A DNA stretch of 12,285 nucleotides from an uncultured Collinsella sp. (GTDB taxonomy: Bacteria; Actinomycetota; Coriobacteriia; Coriobacteriales; Coriobacteriaceae), in NCBI GenBank assembly GCA_900757235.1, contig CAAENB010000172.1, forward strand, positions 1 through 12,285, written 5' to 3'. The notes beneath the pieces were generated by a model that was not told the origin of the DNA, made no database searches, and saw only the letters and a list, made by a program, of their open reading frames with translations. The translations under genes were made by a program, and so were the position numbers. Positions 5,941 to 11,432 of the stretch are shown in pieces; position 1 is the stretch's first letter, and each line of letters starts with the position of its first letter.

Positions 5941-6040
5941 AAGCGGCTCGGAAGCGCGCCGTTTCCGTCACGAACAAGAACCGAAACCGTCTTGTATGCT
6001 GATAGAACGTGACGGAAGCGACACGCCCCCGAGCCGCTTT
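5940..6040. repeat. 101-bp imperfect palindrome (33-bp arms) between eda and gntR
   Basis: The arms 5940-5972 and 6008-6040 share AAAGCGGCTCGG at the ends and TTCCGTCACG near the centre. There are 28 matches of 33, and all five differences are transitions. The 35-base loop holds a further small stem (ACAAGA at 5974-5979 and TCTTGT at 5990-5995). Read from the minus strand, four of the five differences become G-U pairs. Its outer end abuts the eda terminator tail. It may be a repetitive palindromic element or a structured 3' region of the gntR transcript. Confidence 0.7.
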
Positions 6041-6089
6041 GCTTTCCCGGTCAATCAACCGACTCAACATAATCCAGTCCACCAAAACA

Positions 6090-6154
6090 GCTGCGGCACC
6101 GCCTGGAGGAATGGACCCTTGCTTCCGGTCTTTTCCTCCAAGCGGCGCCGCAGC
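6090..6154. repeat. 22-bp-arm hairpin between eda and gntR
   Basis: The arms 6090-6111 (starting GCTGCGGCACCG) and 6133-6154 pair over 22 positions with two differences around a 21-base loop. Both differences become G-U pairs in minus-strand RNA. On the minus strand the stem is followed by CTGTTTTGG, so it could act as a terminator downstream of gntR. On the plus strand CTTTTC follows, which is weaker. Confidence 0.65.
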
Positions 6155-6183
6155 CTTTTCATGCCCCGATTGCACCCCCGCAC

Positions 6184-6246
6184 TTGCGGTGAAATACGGA
6201 CTGCTTACGCCGCCAAAGCCGCAAAACAGTCCCTATTTCACCGCAA
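6184..6246. repeat. Palindromic repeat element, copy A (63 bp)
   Basis: TTGCGGTGAAATACGGACTG at 6184-6203 pairs with the segment 6227-6246, with one mismatch in 20, around a 23-base loop. The same arm recurs at 7027-7045 and 11351-11369. The inner GCAAAACAGTCC leading into the right arm is shared with copy C. It lies immediately downstream of the gntR stop and may also serve as its terminator. Confidence 0.75.
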
Positions 6247-6263
6247 CTAATTAGGGGGACGGA

Positions 6264-6956
6264 TTAGATGGCCGAGTCTTTGGGCAGCTCAAAGTAGTCG
6301 GGATGTAAGGCGATAACCGGACCCTGCTCCTCGGGCATTAGATGCAAATGCGTCTCTGCCAGATAGCTCGCCGTGTCGGTATCGCCTTTCTTAATGGCCT
6401 CGAGAATCCGACGATGCTGCCCACGGATCGGCTCCCAGTCCAGATCCTGCGACACCATACGCAACCAGTTGTATCGCTCAAAATGCGTGTTGACGCTCTT
6501 CATCCAATCCCACAACATGTGGCGGCCGGCAATCTCAAAACACGTCTCATGGAACAGGTTGTCCAGATCAAAAAAGCGACGCGTTTCGCTGTGGTCGAGC
6601 GACTCGGACTCGGCAAGAATCTGCTCGAGCCGATGCTTTTGCTCGGGCGTGACGGCAGAGCAGCATTTAATGAGCACACTTCTCTCGAGTTTCTCGCGCA
6701 AGAAACAGGCGTTCTCGGCGCGCTCCATGCTGATTTTTGAGACATAGGTGCCGCTTTTGGGACGCGTTTCCACCAGCTCTTGCTCGCGCAGGCGCACAAA
6801 GGACTCGCGAATGGGCGTGCGCCCGATTCCCGTCTCCTTTTCCAGACCAATCGCCGAAAGGCGCGTGCCGGGCTTGAGCTCGGCATAGATGATCTTGGAG
6901 CGCAATGCGTTGTATGCCTGATCTTGCAGGCTCTGATAAAGCTGATGTTGTTCCAT
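6264..6956 (-). CDS. GntR-family regulator, FadR/FCD subfamily
   Basis: The 230-residue protein has an N-terminal winged helix (about 8-75: QAYNALRSKIIYAELKPGTRL, GIGRTPIRESFVRLREQELVETRPKSGTYV in consecutive stretches). An all-helical FCD effector domain follows. The FCD metal-binding residues are recognisable: Asp132 and His136 in DNLFHETCF, His181 in GQHRRILEAI and His203 in ETHLHL. FCD ligands are typically organic acids, and members such as UxuR and ExuR sense uronates. The gene is divergent from kduD-dhuI, so control of those genes is likely, with an unsaturated-uronate breakdown product as ligand; this is inference. ATG at 6956 follows GAGGG. The gene is bracketed by a full palindromic element downstream and a half copy upstream. 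Confidence 0.9.
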   Translation of the reverse strand: MEQHQLYQSLQDQAYNALRSKIIYAELKPGTRLSAIGLEKETGIGRTPIRESFVRLREQELVETRPKSGTYVSKISMERAENACFLREKLERSVLIKCCSAVTPEQKHRLEQILAESESLDHSETRRFFDLDNLFHETCFEIAGRHMLWDWMKSVNTHFERYNWLRMVSQDLDWEPIRGQHRRILEAIKKGDTDTASYLAETHLHLMPEEQGPVIALHPDYFELPKDSAI

Positions 6957-7026
6957 AAAGCCCTCGGATGAAGCTCACGGTTTGTCGAATTTCACCACGT
7001 AATACTATCGCATCCCCCATACCCTC

Positions 7027-7045
7027 AGTTGCGGTGAAATAAGGG
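7027..7045. repeat. Palindromic repeat element, copy B (single arm)
   Basis: AGTTGCGGTGAAATAAGGG matches the left arm of the elements at 6184 and 11351, but the complementary right arm is absent. Instead the end of the arm can pair with GCGGCTTT at 7071-7078 to form a smaller hairpin. It sits 70 bases upstream of the gntR start codon. It may be a decayed copy. Confidence 0.6.
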
Positions 7046-7078
7046 CCGCTGGCACCCATGCACAACTTAGGCGGCTTT

Positions 7079-7098
7079 GACGTGACCAGACGTGACCA
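7079..7098. repeat. Perfect tandem 10-bp repeat upstream of gntR
   Basis: GACGTGACCA occurs twice in direct succession. A period of 10 bases is close to one helical turn, which would place two protein contacts on the same DNA face. It lies 123 bases upstream of the gntR start and between the divergent gntR and kduD genes, so it could be a regulator site. Confidence 0.45.
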
Positions 7099-7118
7099 CC
7101 GCTATCTCGGCGCTGATC

Positions 7119-7292
7119 TTAGGCAACGTCGCCGGCATCGCCAGTAAGTTGTTCACCCGGCACTTTGCGCGCGCCGCGTTTGAAAAGTAGCACTACGCGC
7201 GGGGCCAACGGGCAGCCCGTGCCCACTTGTCTCTCGAGCTTGCCCTCCTCGATCAGGACAATCGAGCCGCCCGCGCAGCAGTGCGAGTTCAC
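7119..7292 (-). CDS. Possible small protein (57 residues, GTG start)
   Basis: An open frame begins at GTG 7292, preceded by AAAAGG with about 6-base spacing, and ends at TAA 7119. The product starts MNSHCCAGGSIVLIEEGK and continues through GTGCPLAPRVVLLFKRGARK. It has three cysteines, a hydrophobic VVLLF patch and a basic segment. No family is recognised. It occupies most of the otherwise empty gntR-kduD interval and reads in the gntR direction. It may be a real small gene or a gene remnant. Confidence 0.35.
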   Translation of the reverse strand: MNSHCCAGGSIVLIEEGKLERQVGTGCPLAPRVVLLFKRGARKVPGEQLTGDAGDVA

Positions 7293-7308
7293 CGTTTACC
7301 TTTTAAAA

Positions 7309-7320
7309 GTGAACGTTCAC
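7309..7320. promoter_or_regulatory. 12-bp palindromic operator upstream of kduD
   Basis: GTGAACGTTCAC is a perfect palindrome with central CG, preceded by the palindrome TTTTAAAA. Its TGAACGTT recurs at 7400-7407, exactly 90 bases downstream and just before the kduD Shine-Dalgarno sequence. TATACT at 7363-7368 between the two is a plausible -10, so a repressor at both sites could block or loop the promoter. The binding protein is likely the divergent GntR regulator or an unseen LacI-type regulator. Confidence 0.5.
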
Positions 7321-7339
7321 CTATTTTTCGGAGAATGGG

Positions 7340-7368
7340 AGGGTTTATTACCCTACTTCACATATACT
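7340..7368 (+). promoter_or_regulatory. Candidate kduD promoter with small palindrome
   Basis: AGGGT (7340-7344) and ACCCT (7350-7354) form a 5-bp inverted repeat around TTATT. TATACT at 7363-7368 resembles a -10. No convincing -35 stands 17 bases upstream, which would suit activator dependence. A second AT-rich stretch, TTATATAGAT at 7391-7400, is an alternative -10. Confidence 0.3.
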
Positions 7369-7425
7369 GAGCTTGTACGAAAAGCAAGACTTATATAGAT
7401 GAACGTTTCTTTTGGAAGGATTGCT

Positions 7426-8235
7426 ATGTCTAATCTTATGGACAGCTTCCGCCTGGACGGCAAGGTCGCGCTCGTGACCGGCGCCACCTATGGCATCGGC
7501 ATGGCCATTGCCGAGGCGCTCGGAGAGGCAGGCGCCAAGATTGCCTTTAACGCCCGTCACGCCGACAAAGTTGCCGAAGCCGAGAAGCACTACCGCGAGC
7601 TGGGCTTTGATGCTCACGGCTATGTTGCCGACGTCACCGACGAGGCTGTCGTCGCCGAGCTCGTTGCCAAGATCGAAGCCGATTTTGGCACCACGCCCGA
7701 CATCCTGGTCAACAACGCCGGCGTCATCCAGCGCACCCCGATGCTCGACATGAGCGCCGAGGACTTCCGTCGCGTCGTCGACATCGACCTCAATGCCCCG
7801 TTTATCGTGTCCAAGGCCTGCCTGCCGGGCATGATCGCCAAGGGTCACGGCAAGATCATCAACATCTGCTCCATGATGAGCGAGCTCGGCCGCGAGACCA
7901 TCGCCGGCTATGCCGCCGCCAAGGGCGGACTCAAGATGCTCACCAAGAACATCTGCTCCGAGTTTGGCGAGGCCAATATCCAGTGCAATGGCATTGGGCC
8001 CGGCTACATCGCCACGCCGCAAACCGCGCCGCTGCGCGAGACGCAGCCTGACGGCAGCCGCCATCCGTTTGACCAGTTCATCATCGCCAAGACGCCGGCA
8101 GCCCGTTGGGGCACGCCCGAGGACCTGAAGGGCCCCGCCGTGTTCCTGGCTTCCGACGCATCGAACTTCGTCAACGGGCACATTCTGTACGTGGACGGCG
8201 GCATTCTCGCCTACATCGGCAAACAGCCGCAATAG
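7426..8235 (+). CDS. kduD: 2-dehydro-3-deoxy-D-gluconate 5-dehydrogenase (SDR family, KduD/DhuD)
   Basis: The 269-residue classical short-chain dehydrogenase reduces 3-deoxy-D-glycero-2,5-hexodiulosonate to 2-keto-3-deoxygluconate with NAD(P)H. Motifs are TGATYGIG (18-25, cofactor binding), NNAG (96-99), catalytic Ser149 in INICSMM and the YAAAK motif (Tyr162, Lys166). GPGYIATPQT follows, and ILYVDGGILAYIGKQ at the C-terminus is typical of KduD-type SDRs. ATG at 7426 follows GGAAGGA with 5-base spacing; an in-frame ATG at 7399 lacks a ribosome site and overlaps an operator-like sequence. It pairs with the RpiB-like isomerase gene downstream. The product joins the kdgK-eda branch encoded upstream. 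Confidence 0.9.
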   Translation: MSNLMDSFRLDGKVALVTGATYGIGMAIAEALGEAGAKIAFNARHADKVAEAEKHYRELGFDAHGYVADVTDEAVVAELVAKIEADFGTTPDILVNNAGVIQRTPMLDMSAEDFRRVVDIDLNAPFIVSKACLPGMIAKGHGKIINICSMMSELGRETIAGYAAAKGGLKMLTKNICSEFGEANIQCNGIGPGYIATPQTAPLRETQPDGSRHPFDQFIIAKTPAARWGTPEDLKGPAVFLASDASNFVNGHILYVDGGILAYIGKQPQ

Positions 8236-8243
8236 GCTGCGGC

Positions 8244-8337
8244 CGCGCGGAGCACGGCACCTTGGCGCTCAAACCGTCGCTCGCGTACCGAAGTACGCTT
8301 CGCTCCTCTTTCACGCCAATCTGCCGCACTCCGCGCG
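8244..8337. repeat. Imperfect long inverted repeat in the kduD-dhuI spacer
   Basis: The arms 8244-8267 and 8314-8337 match at 20 of 24 positions (shared blocks CGCGCGGAG, CGGCA and TTGGCG). Inside the 46-base loop GCGTAC (8283-8288) and GTACGC (8293-8298) form a perfect 6-bp stem with a CGAA tetraloop. It begins 8 bases after the kduD stop and would fold into a large hairpin in the operon mRNA. Confidence 0.65.
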
Positions 8338-8411
8338 CCCTCGCCACCGTCACGCACCAGCCAACACAGGCGCTTCGGTTTGTGCGGAACTCGCGACAGA
8401 CTTAACTGCCG

Positions 8412-8443
8412 ACCGCCCGCACAGCTCATCGCGGGCCGGTTTT
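8412..8443 (+). terminator. Terminator-like or attenuator hairpin upstream of dhuI
   Basis: ACCGCCCGC at 8412-8420 pairs with GCGGGCCGGT at 8431-8440, with one bulged base, and TTTT follows (8440-8443). The T-run is short. It may cause partial termination between kduD and dhuI, or dhuI may have its own promoter in the A-rich stretch 8454-8480, where no clear -35/-10 pair was found. Confidence 0.4.
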
Positions 8444-8501
8444 GCCACCGCCCACATACAGAAACAAAAAGAAAAAACACTTGGTAGAAAGGTTAACTCC
8501 T

Positions 8502-9143
8502 ATGAAGATCGCTCTAATCAACGAGAATTCTCAGAACTCCAAGAACCCCATGATCGAGGCTGCCCTTAAGAAGGTTGTCGAGCCCATGGGGCACACCGTC
8601 TTTAACTATGGCATGTATGCCGACGCCGACTCCAAGCCCCTCACCTACGTGCAGAACGGCATCCTTGCCGCCGTGCTGCTCAACTCCGGCGCTGCTGACT
8701 ACGTCGTGACCGGTTGCGGCACCGGCGAGGGCGCCATGCTCGCCTGCAACTCCTTCCCCGGCGTGCTGTGCGGCCATGTTGCCGACCCGCTGGATGCCTA
8801 TACCTTTGCCCAGGTCAACGATGGCAACGCCGTCGCCATGCCCTTCGCGCTCAAGAACGGCTGGGGCCAGGAGCTCAACCTCGAGTACACCTTCGAGAAG
8901 CTCTTTGGCTTTGGTTCGGGTAACGGCTACCCCGCCGAGCGCGTTGAGCCCGAGCAGCGCAACAAGAAGATCCTCGATGGCGTGCGCGCTGTGACCATGC
9001 GTCCGCTCGTCGACGTCCTGGGCGAGATCGATCAGGACCTGGTAAAGGGCGCACTTGCCGGCGAGCACTTCCAGGAGTACTTCTTTGCCAACGCCACCGA
9101 CGAGGCCATCATCGCCAAGGTCAAGGAGCTCTTGGGGCTGTAG
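8502..9143 (+). CDS. dhuI: RpiB/LacA/LacB-family isomerase, probable 4-deoxy-5-threo-hexosulose-uronate isomerase (DhuI-type)
   Basis: The 213-residue protein has the RpiB/LacAB fold in its first about 150 residues: MKIALINENS, HTVFNYG, YVVTGCGTGEGAMLACN (Cys72-Gly-Thr-Gly, where RpiB has its active-site cysteine), GVLCGHVADPLDA and NDGNAVAMPF. A C-terminal extension ends in LGEIDQDLVKGALAGEHFQEYFF. Plain RpiB proteins are shorter, near 150 residues. Streptococcal DhuI is an RpiB-like isomerase that replaces KduI and is encoded next to the dehydrogenase DhuD/KduD, as here. That makes isomerisation of the unsaturated-uronate product the likely reaction. ATG at 8502 follows GAAAGG; the upstream in-frame codons read through an A-rich leader with no ribosome site. 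A different aldose/ketose substrate cannot be excluded. Confidence 0.78.
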   Translation: MKIALINENSQNSKNPMIEAALKKVVEPMGHTVFNYGMYADADSKPLTYVQNGILAAVLLNSGAADYVVTGCGTGEGAMLACNSFPGVLCGHVADPLDAYTFAQVNDGNAVAMPFALKNGWGQELNLEYTFEKLFGFGSGNGYPAERVEPEQRNKKILDGVRAVTMRPLVDVLGEIDQDLVKGALAGEHFQEYFFANATDEAIIAKVKELLGL

Positions 9144-9189
9144 TAAGGCCCACGGGGCGCACCGCCCCCCCCAACAAGCCGCCAGACAA

Positions 9190-9228
9190 AAGGCGCCGCG
9201 ACAATCTATGTGTCGCGGCGCCTTATTT
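9190..9228. terminator. Bidirectional terminator between dhuI and the flavin reductase
   Basis: AAGGCGCCGCGACA at 9190-9203 pairs perfectly (14 bp) with 9211-9224 around a 7-base loop. ATTT follows on the plus strand and TTTTG on the minus strand. It separates the convergent dhuI and Old Yellow Enzyme-family genes and can serve both. Confidence 0.88.
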
Positions 9229-9283
9229 GATTGGCTATCGCTTGAGCCACCGCAAGGCGGCCGCTCCCCTATTTGCCAAGAGC

Positions 9284-11233
9284 CTACAGCTCGCAGGCGG
9301 CCTTGTAGCCGTCGCCGATGGCGTCGCGGATGTTGCCGCACTTCTGGGCATCGCCCAGCACGTGGGTGACAACGCCGGCAGCGGCAAGGTCATCGGCCAG
9401 CTTGGTGTTGGGGCGGTAGCCCATGGCAAGCACCAGCGTATCGGCATCGGCGATGGTGTGGATCTCGCCATCCTTCTCGTAGCTGATGGTGTCCTCGGTA
9501 ATCTCGGTCACCTTGGCCTCGGTCAGCACGTGAACGCCCTTGGAAAGCATACGCGTGATGAGGACCGCGCGACCGGCGCCTCCCTCGTTGGCGGCGAGCG
9601 TCTTGGTCATCTCGATAACGGTGACGTCGCGGTTTGCCGGCGACAGATCGTTGACCAACGGGGCCAGGTAATCGGCCGTCTCGCAGCCAACGGTGCCGCC
9701 GCCCACAATGACGATCTTCTTGCCCGGGAACGCCTTGCCGCCCAGCAGGTCGTCGGCCGTCATGACCTGCTTAAAGCTCTGCATAAAGGCCGGCGCGATG
9801 GGTTCGGCGCCGTAGGCCAGGACAACCTCGTAGCCCGCGTAGTCGCGCTGGATGTCCTCGGCCGAAAGCTCGGTACCGAAGACGCACGTGACGCCGGCCT
9901 CGGCCAGGCGACGGTACTGATACTTGATCACGCGCGTGAGCTCCTGCTTTGCCGGCGGAACGGCTGCGATGCGCATCTCGCCGCCCGGCTCGTCCTGCTT
10001 ATCCACGAGTACCACGTTGTGACCGCGCTTGGCGGCAATGTAGGCTGCCTCCATGCCCGCAGGACCGGCGCCCACAACCAGTACGTTCTTGGCCTCGGCG
10101 GCAAGCTCGTAGCCAGCCTCATCGCGCTCCACGTCCGGGTTGACGGTGCAGGAGATACGCTTGCCAAACATGATGCCGTTCAGGCAGCGCAGGCAACCGA
10201 TGCAGGGGCGGATGTCGTCGGCGTTGCCGGCAGCGGCCTTGTTGCAGAACTCGGCATCGCACAGATTGGCGCGGCCCATCATGCAGATGTCGGCAGCGCC
10301 GTCCTCGATCAGCTCCTCGGCAATCCATGCCTCATTGATGCGGCCGACCGTGGCAACGGGAATGTTCACATGCTTCTTGATCTCACGCGAGCAGGCGGCA
10401 TGCGAGGCCTGCTGCGTACCGGCGGCGGGAATGGCGGAGCCGCGCTTGATGGTGGTGCCGCCCGACACGTGAATCATGTCGACGCCGGCCTTCTCCAGGC
10501 GACGCGAGACGTAGATCATGTCGTTGAGGGTCAGACCGCCATCGGTGTACTCGTCGCCCGAGATACGGACGTCGATAATGAAGTCCTTGCCGCAGCGCTC
10601 GCGAATCTCGGCGATGACCTCGAGCAGGAAACGCATGCGGGCGTCGAACGAGCCACCGTACTCGTCGGTACGCTTGTTATAGAGCGGGGTCAAAAAGCCG
10701 CCGAGCATGCCATGGGCGTGCGCCGCATGGACCTCGACGCCATCGACGCCGGCCTTCTGCATACGCACGGCAGCGTCGCCGAACTGATGCGTGAGCTCGT
10801 GGATCTCGTCAACCGTGATGGGACGCGGTGCCTCGCGGGCATAGGACGGGCCCACAAAGGACGGGGCGATGAGGCGCGGCGTACCCGGAATGTTAAAGGC
10901 CATGTAGGCGGGGTGGAAGAGCTGCGGCATGATCTTGCAGCCGTACTCGTGGACGGCCGCGGCGAGCTTTTCCCAGCCGGGGATAAACGTGTCGTCGTAG
11001 CAGCACATGTCACCCGGCAGATAGGTATAGGTGGGCTCGACCGTCACGACCTCGGTGATGATCAGGCCCACGCCGCCCTTGGCGCGGGCACGGTAATGAT
11101 CGACCAAGTCGTCGGTCACATAGCCATGATCGGCCAGGTTGGTGGATACCGGCGGCATAAAGACGCGGTTCTTGACCTCGGTCGTTCCGACCTTGATCGG
11201 GCTAAAGAGCATCGGGTAGGCAGAGGACTCCAT
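9284..11233 (-). CDS. Old Yellow Enzyme-family NADH:flavin oxidoreductase (2,4-dienoyl-CoA/2-enoate reductase-like)
   Basis: The 649-residue cytoplasmic reductase has three parts. Residues about 7-340 form the FMN-binding TIM barrel (LFSPIKVGTTEVKNRVFMPP, YNKRTDEYGGSFDARMRF, VGRINEAWIAEELI, DICMMGRANLCD). Cys344, Cys347, Cys350 and Cys362 bind a 4Fe-4S cluster (CIGCLRC spacing). Residues about 382-649 form an FAD/NAD(P)H domain (VLVVGAGPAGMEAAYIAAKRG, IVIVGGGTVGCETADYLAP, TLVLAMGYRPN). Relatives include 2,4-dienoyl-CoA reductase FadH, 2-enoate reductase, BaiCD/BaiH and trimethylamine dehydrogenase. The Cys spacing CX2CX2CX11C is closer to trimethylamine dehydrogenase than to FadH (CX2CX3CX11C). 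At the usual HEGYL position the sequence is HAHGML, so the tyrosine is absent. ATG at 11233 follows AAGGA. The substrate is unknown; link to the uronate genes is not indicated. Confidence 0.9.
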   Translation of the reverse strand: MESSAYPMLFSPIKVGTTEVKNRVFMPPVSTNLADHGYVTDDLVDHYRARAKGGVGLIITEVVTVEPTYTYLPGDMCCYDDTFIPGWEKLAAAVHEYGCKIMPQLFHPAYMAFNIPGTPRLIAPSFVGPSYAREAPRPITVDEIHELTHQFGDAAVRMQKAGVDGVEVHAAHAHGMLGGFLTPLYNKRTDEYGGSFDARMRFLLEVIAEIRERCGKDFIIDVRISGDEYTDGGLTLNDMIYVSRRLEKAGVDMIHVSGGTTIKRGSAIPAAGTQQASHAACSREIKKHVNIPVATVGRINEAWIAEELIEDGAADICMMGRANLCDAEFCNKAAAGNADDIRPCIGCLRCLNGIMFGKRISCTVNPDVERDEAGYELAAEAKNVLVVGAGPAGMEAAYIAAKRGHNVVLVDKQDEPGGEMRIAAVPPAKQELTRVIKYQYRRLAEAGVTCVFGTELSAEDIQRDYAGYEVVLAYGAEPIAPAFMQSFKQVMTADDLLGGKAFPGKKIVIVGGGTVGCETADYLAPLVNDLSPANRDVTVIEMTKTLAANEGGAGRAVLITRMLSKGVHVLTEAKVTEITEDTISYEKDGEIHTIADADTLVLAMGYRPNTKLADDLAAAGVVTHVLGDAQKCGNIRDAIGDGYKAACEL

Positions 11234-11262
11234 GCAGGTTTCCTTTCGTTTGAGCCGCTCGG

Positions 11263-11301
11263 CGGCAGTTGCTAACGTACTTATCGTACCAGCAACTGCC
11301 G
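11263..11301. promoter_or_regulatory. 39-bp palindrome upstream of the flavin reductase
   Basis: CGGCAGTTGCT at 11263-11273 pairs perfectly with 11291-11301. The 17-base centre holds a second inverted pair, GTAC (11277-11280) and GTAC (11286-11289). It lies 30-68 bases upstream of the reductase start codon. The centre on the minus strand contains TACGAT, a possible -10, so the palindrome could be an operator overlapping the promoter, or a leader hairpin. Confidence 0.5.
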
Positions 11302-11350
11302 TATCCGCACTCGCTCGCACTCTCCACCTTCAATCCCGACCCTCACAAAA

Positions 11351-11417
11351 AGTTGCGGTGAAATACGGAGTAGATGAGGCTTTTGACAGGCAAAACAGTC
11401 CGTATTCCACCGCAACT
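11351..11417. repeat. Palindromic repeat element, copy C (67 bp)
   Basis: AGTTGCGGTGAAATACGGA at 11351-11369 pairs with 11399-11417, 18 of 19 positions, around a 29-base loop. The arm and the inner GCAAAACAGTCC match copy A at 6184-6246. It lies 15 bases after the stop of the GltD-like gene, in the position expected for a terminator, but has no T-run on the minus strand. Confidence 0.75.
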
Positions 11418-11432
11418 GATGGGCGGGGTGGG

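Noticed and set aside
5183..6175. A 330-codon minus-strand open frame opposite eda
   Set aside because: It covers the eda gene and its terminator in antisense and has no family resemblance. The eda motifs decide the coding strand.
7096..7190. Plus-strand frame ending in a membrane-protein-like tail (ISALILGNVAGIASK) before TAG at 7188
   Set aside because: No start with a ribosome site and no upstream continuation were found. The same bases are better explained by the minus-strand small ORF or by non-coding DNA.
9227..11275. A 682-codon open frame on the plus strand, opposite the flavin reductase
   Set aside because: It is the antisense shadow of a well-conserved gene in GC-rich DNA. Its translation has no recognisable domain and is rich in Gly, Ala, Val, His and Leu as such shadows are.
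6184..11417. Repeated palindromes considered as a CRISPR array
   Set aside because: There are only three copies, kilobases apart, each itself a hairpin pair. There is no regular spacing and no cas gene.
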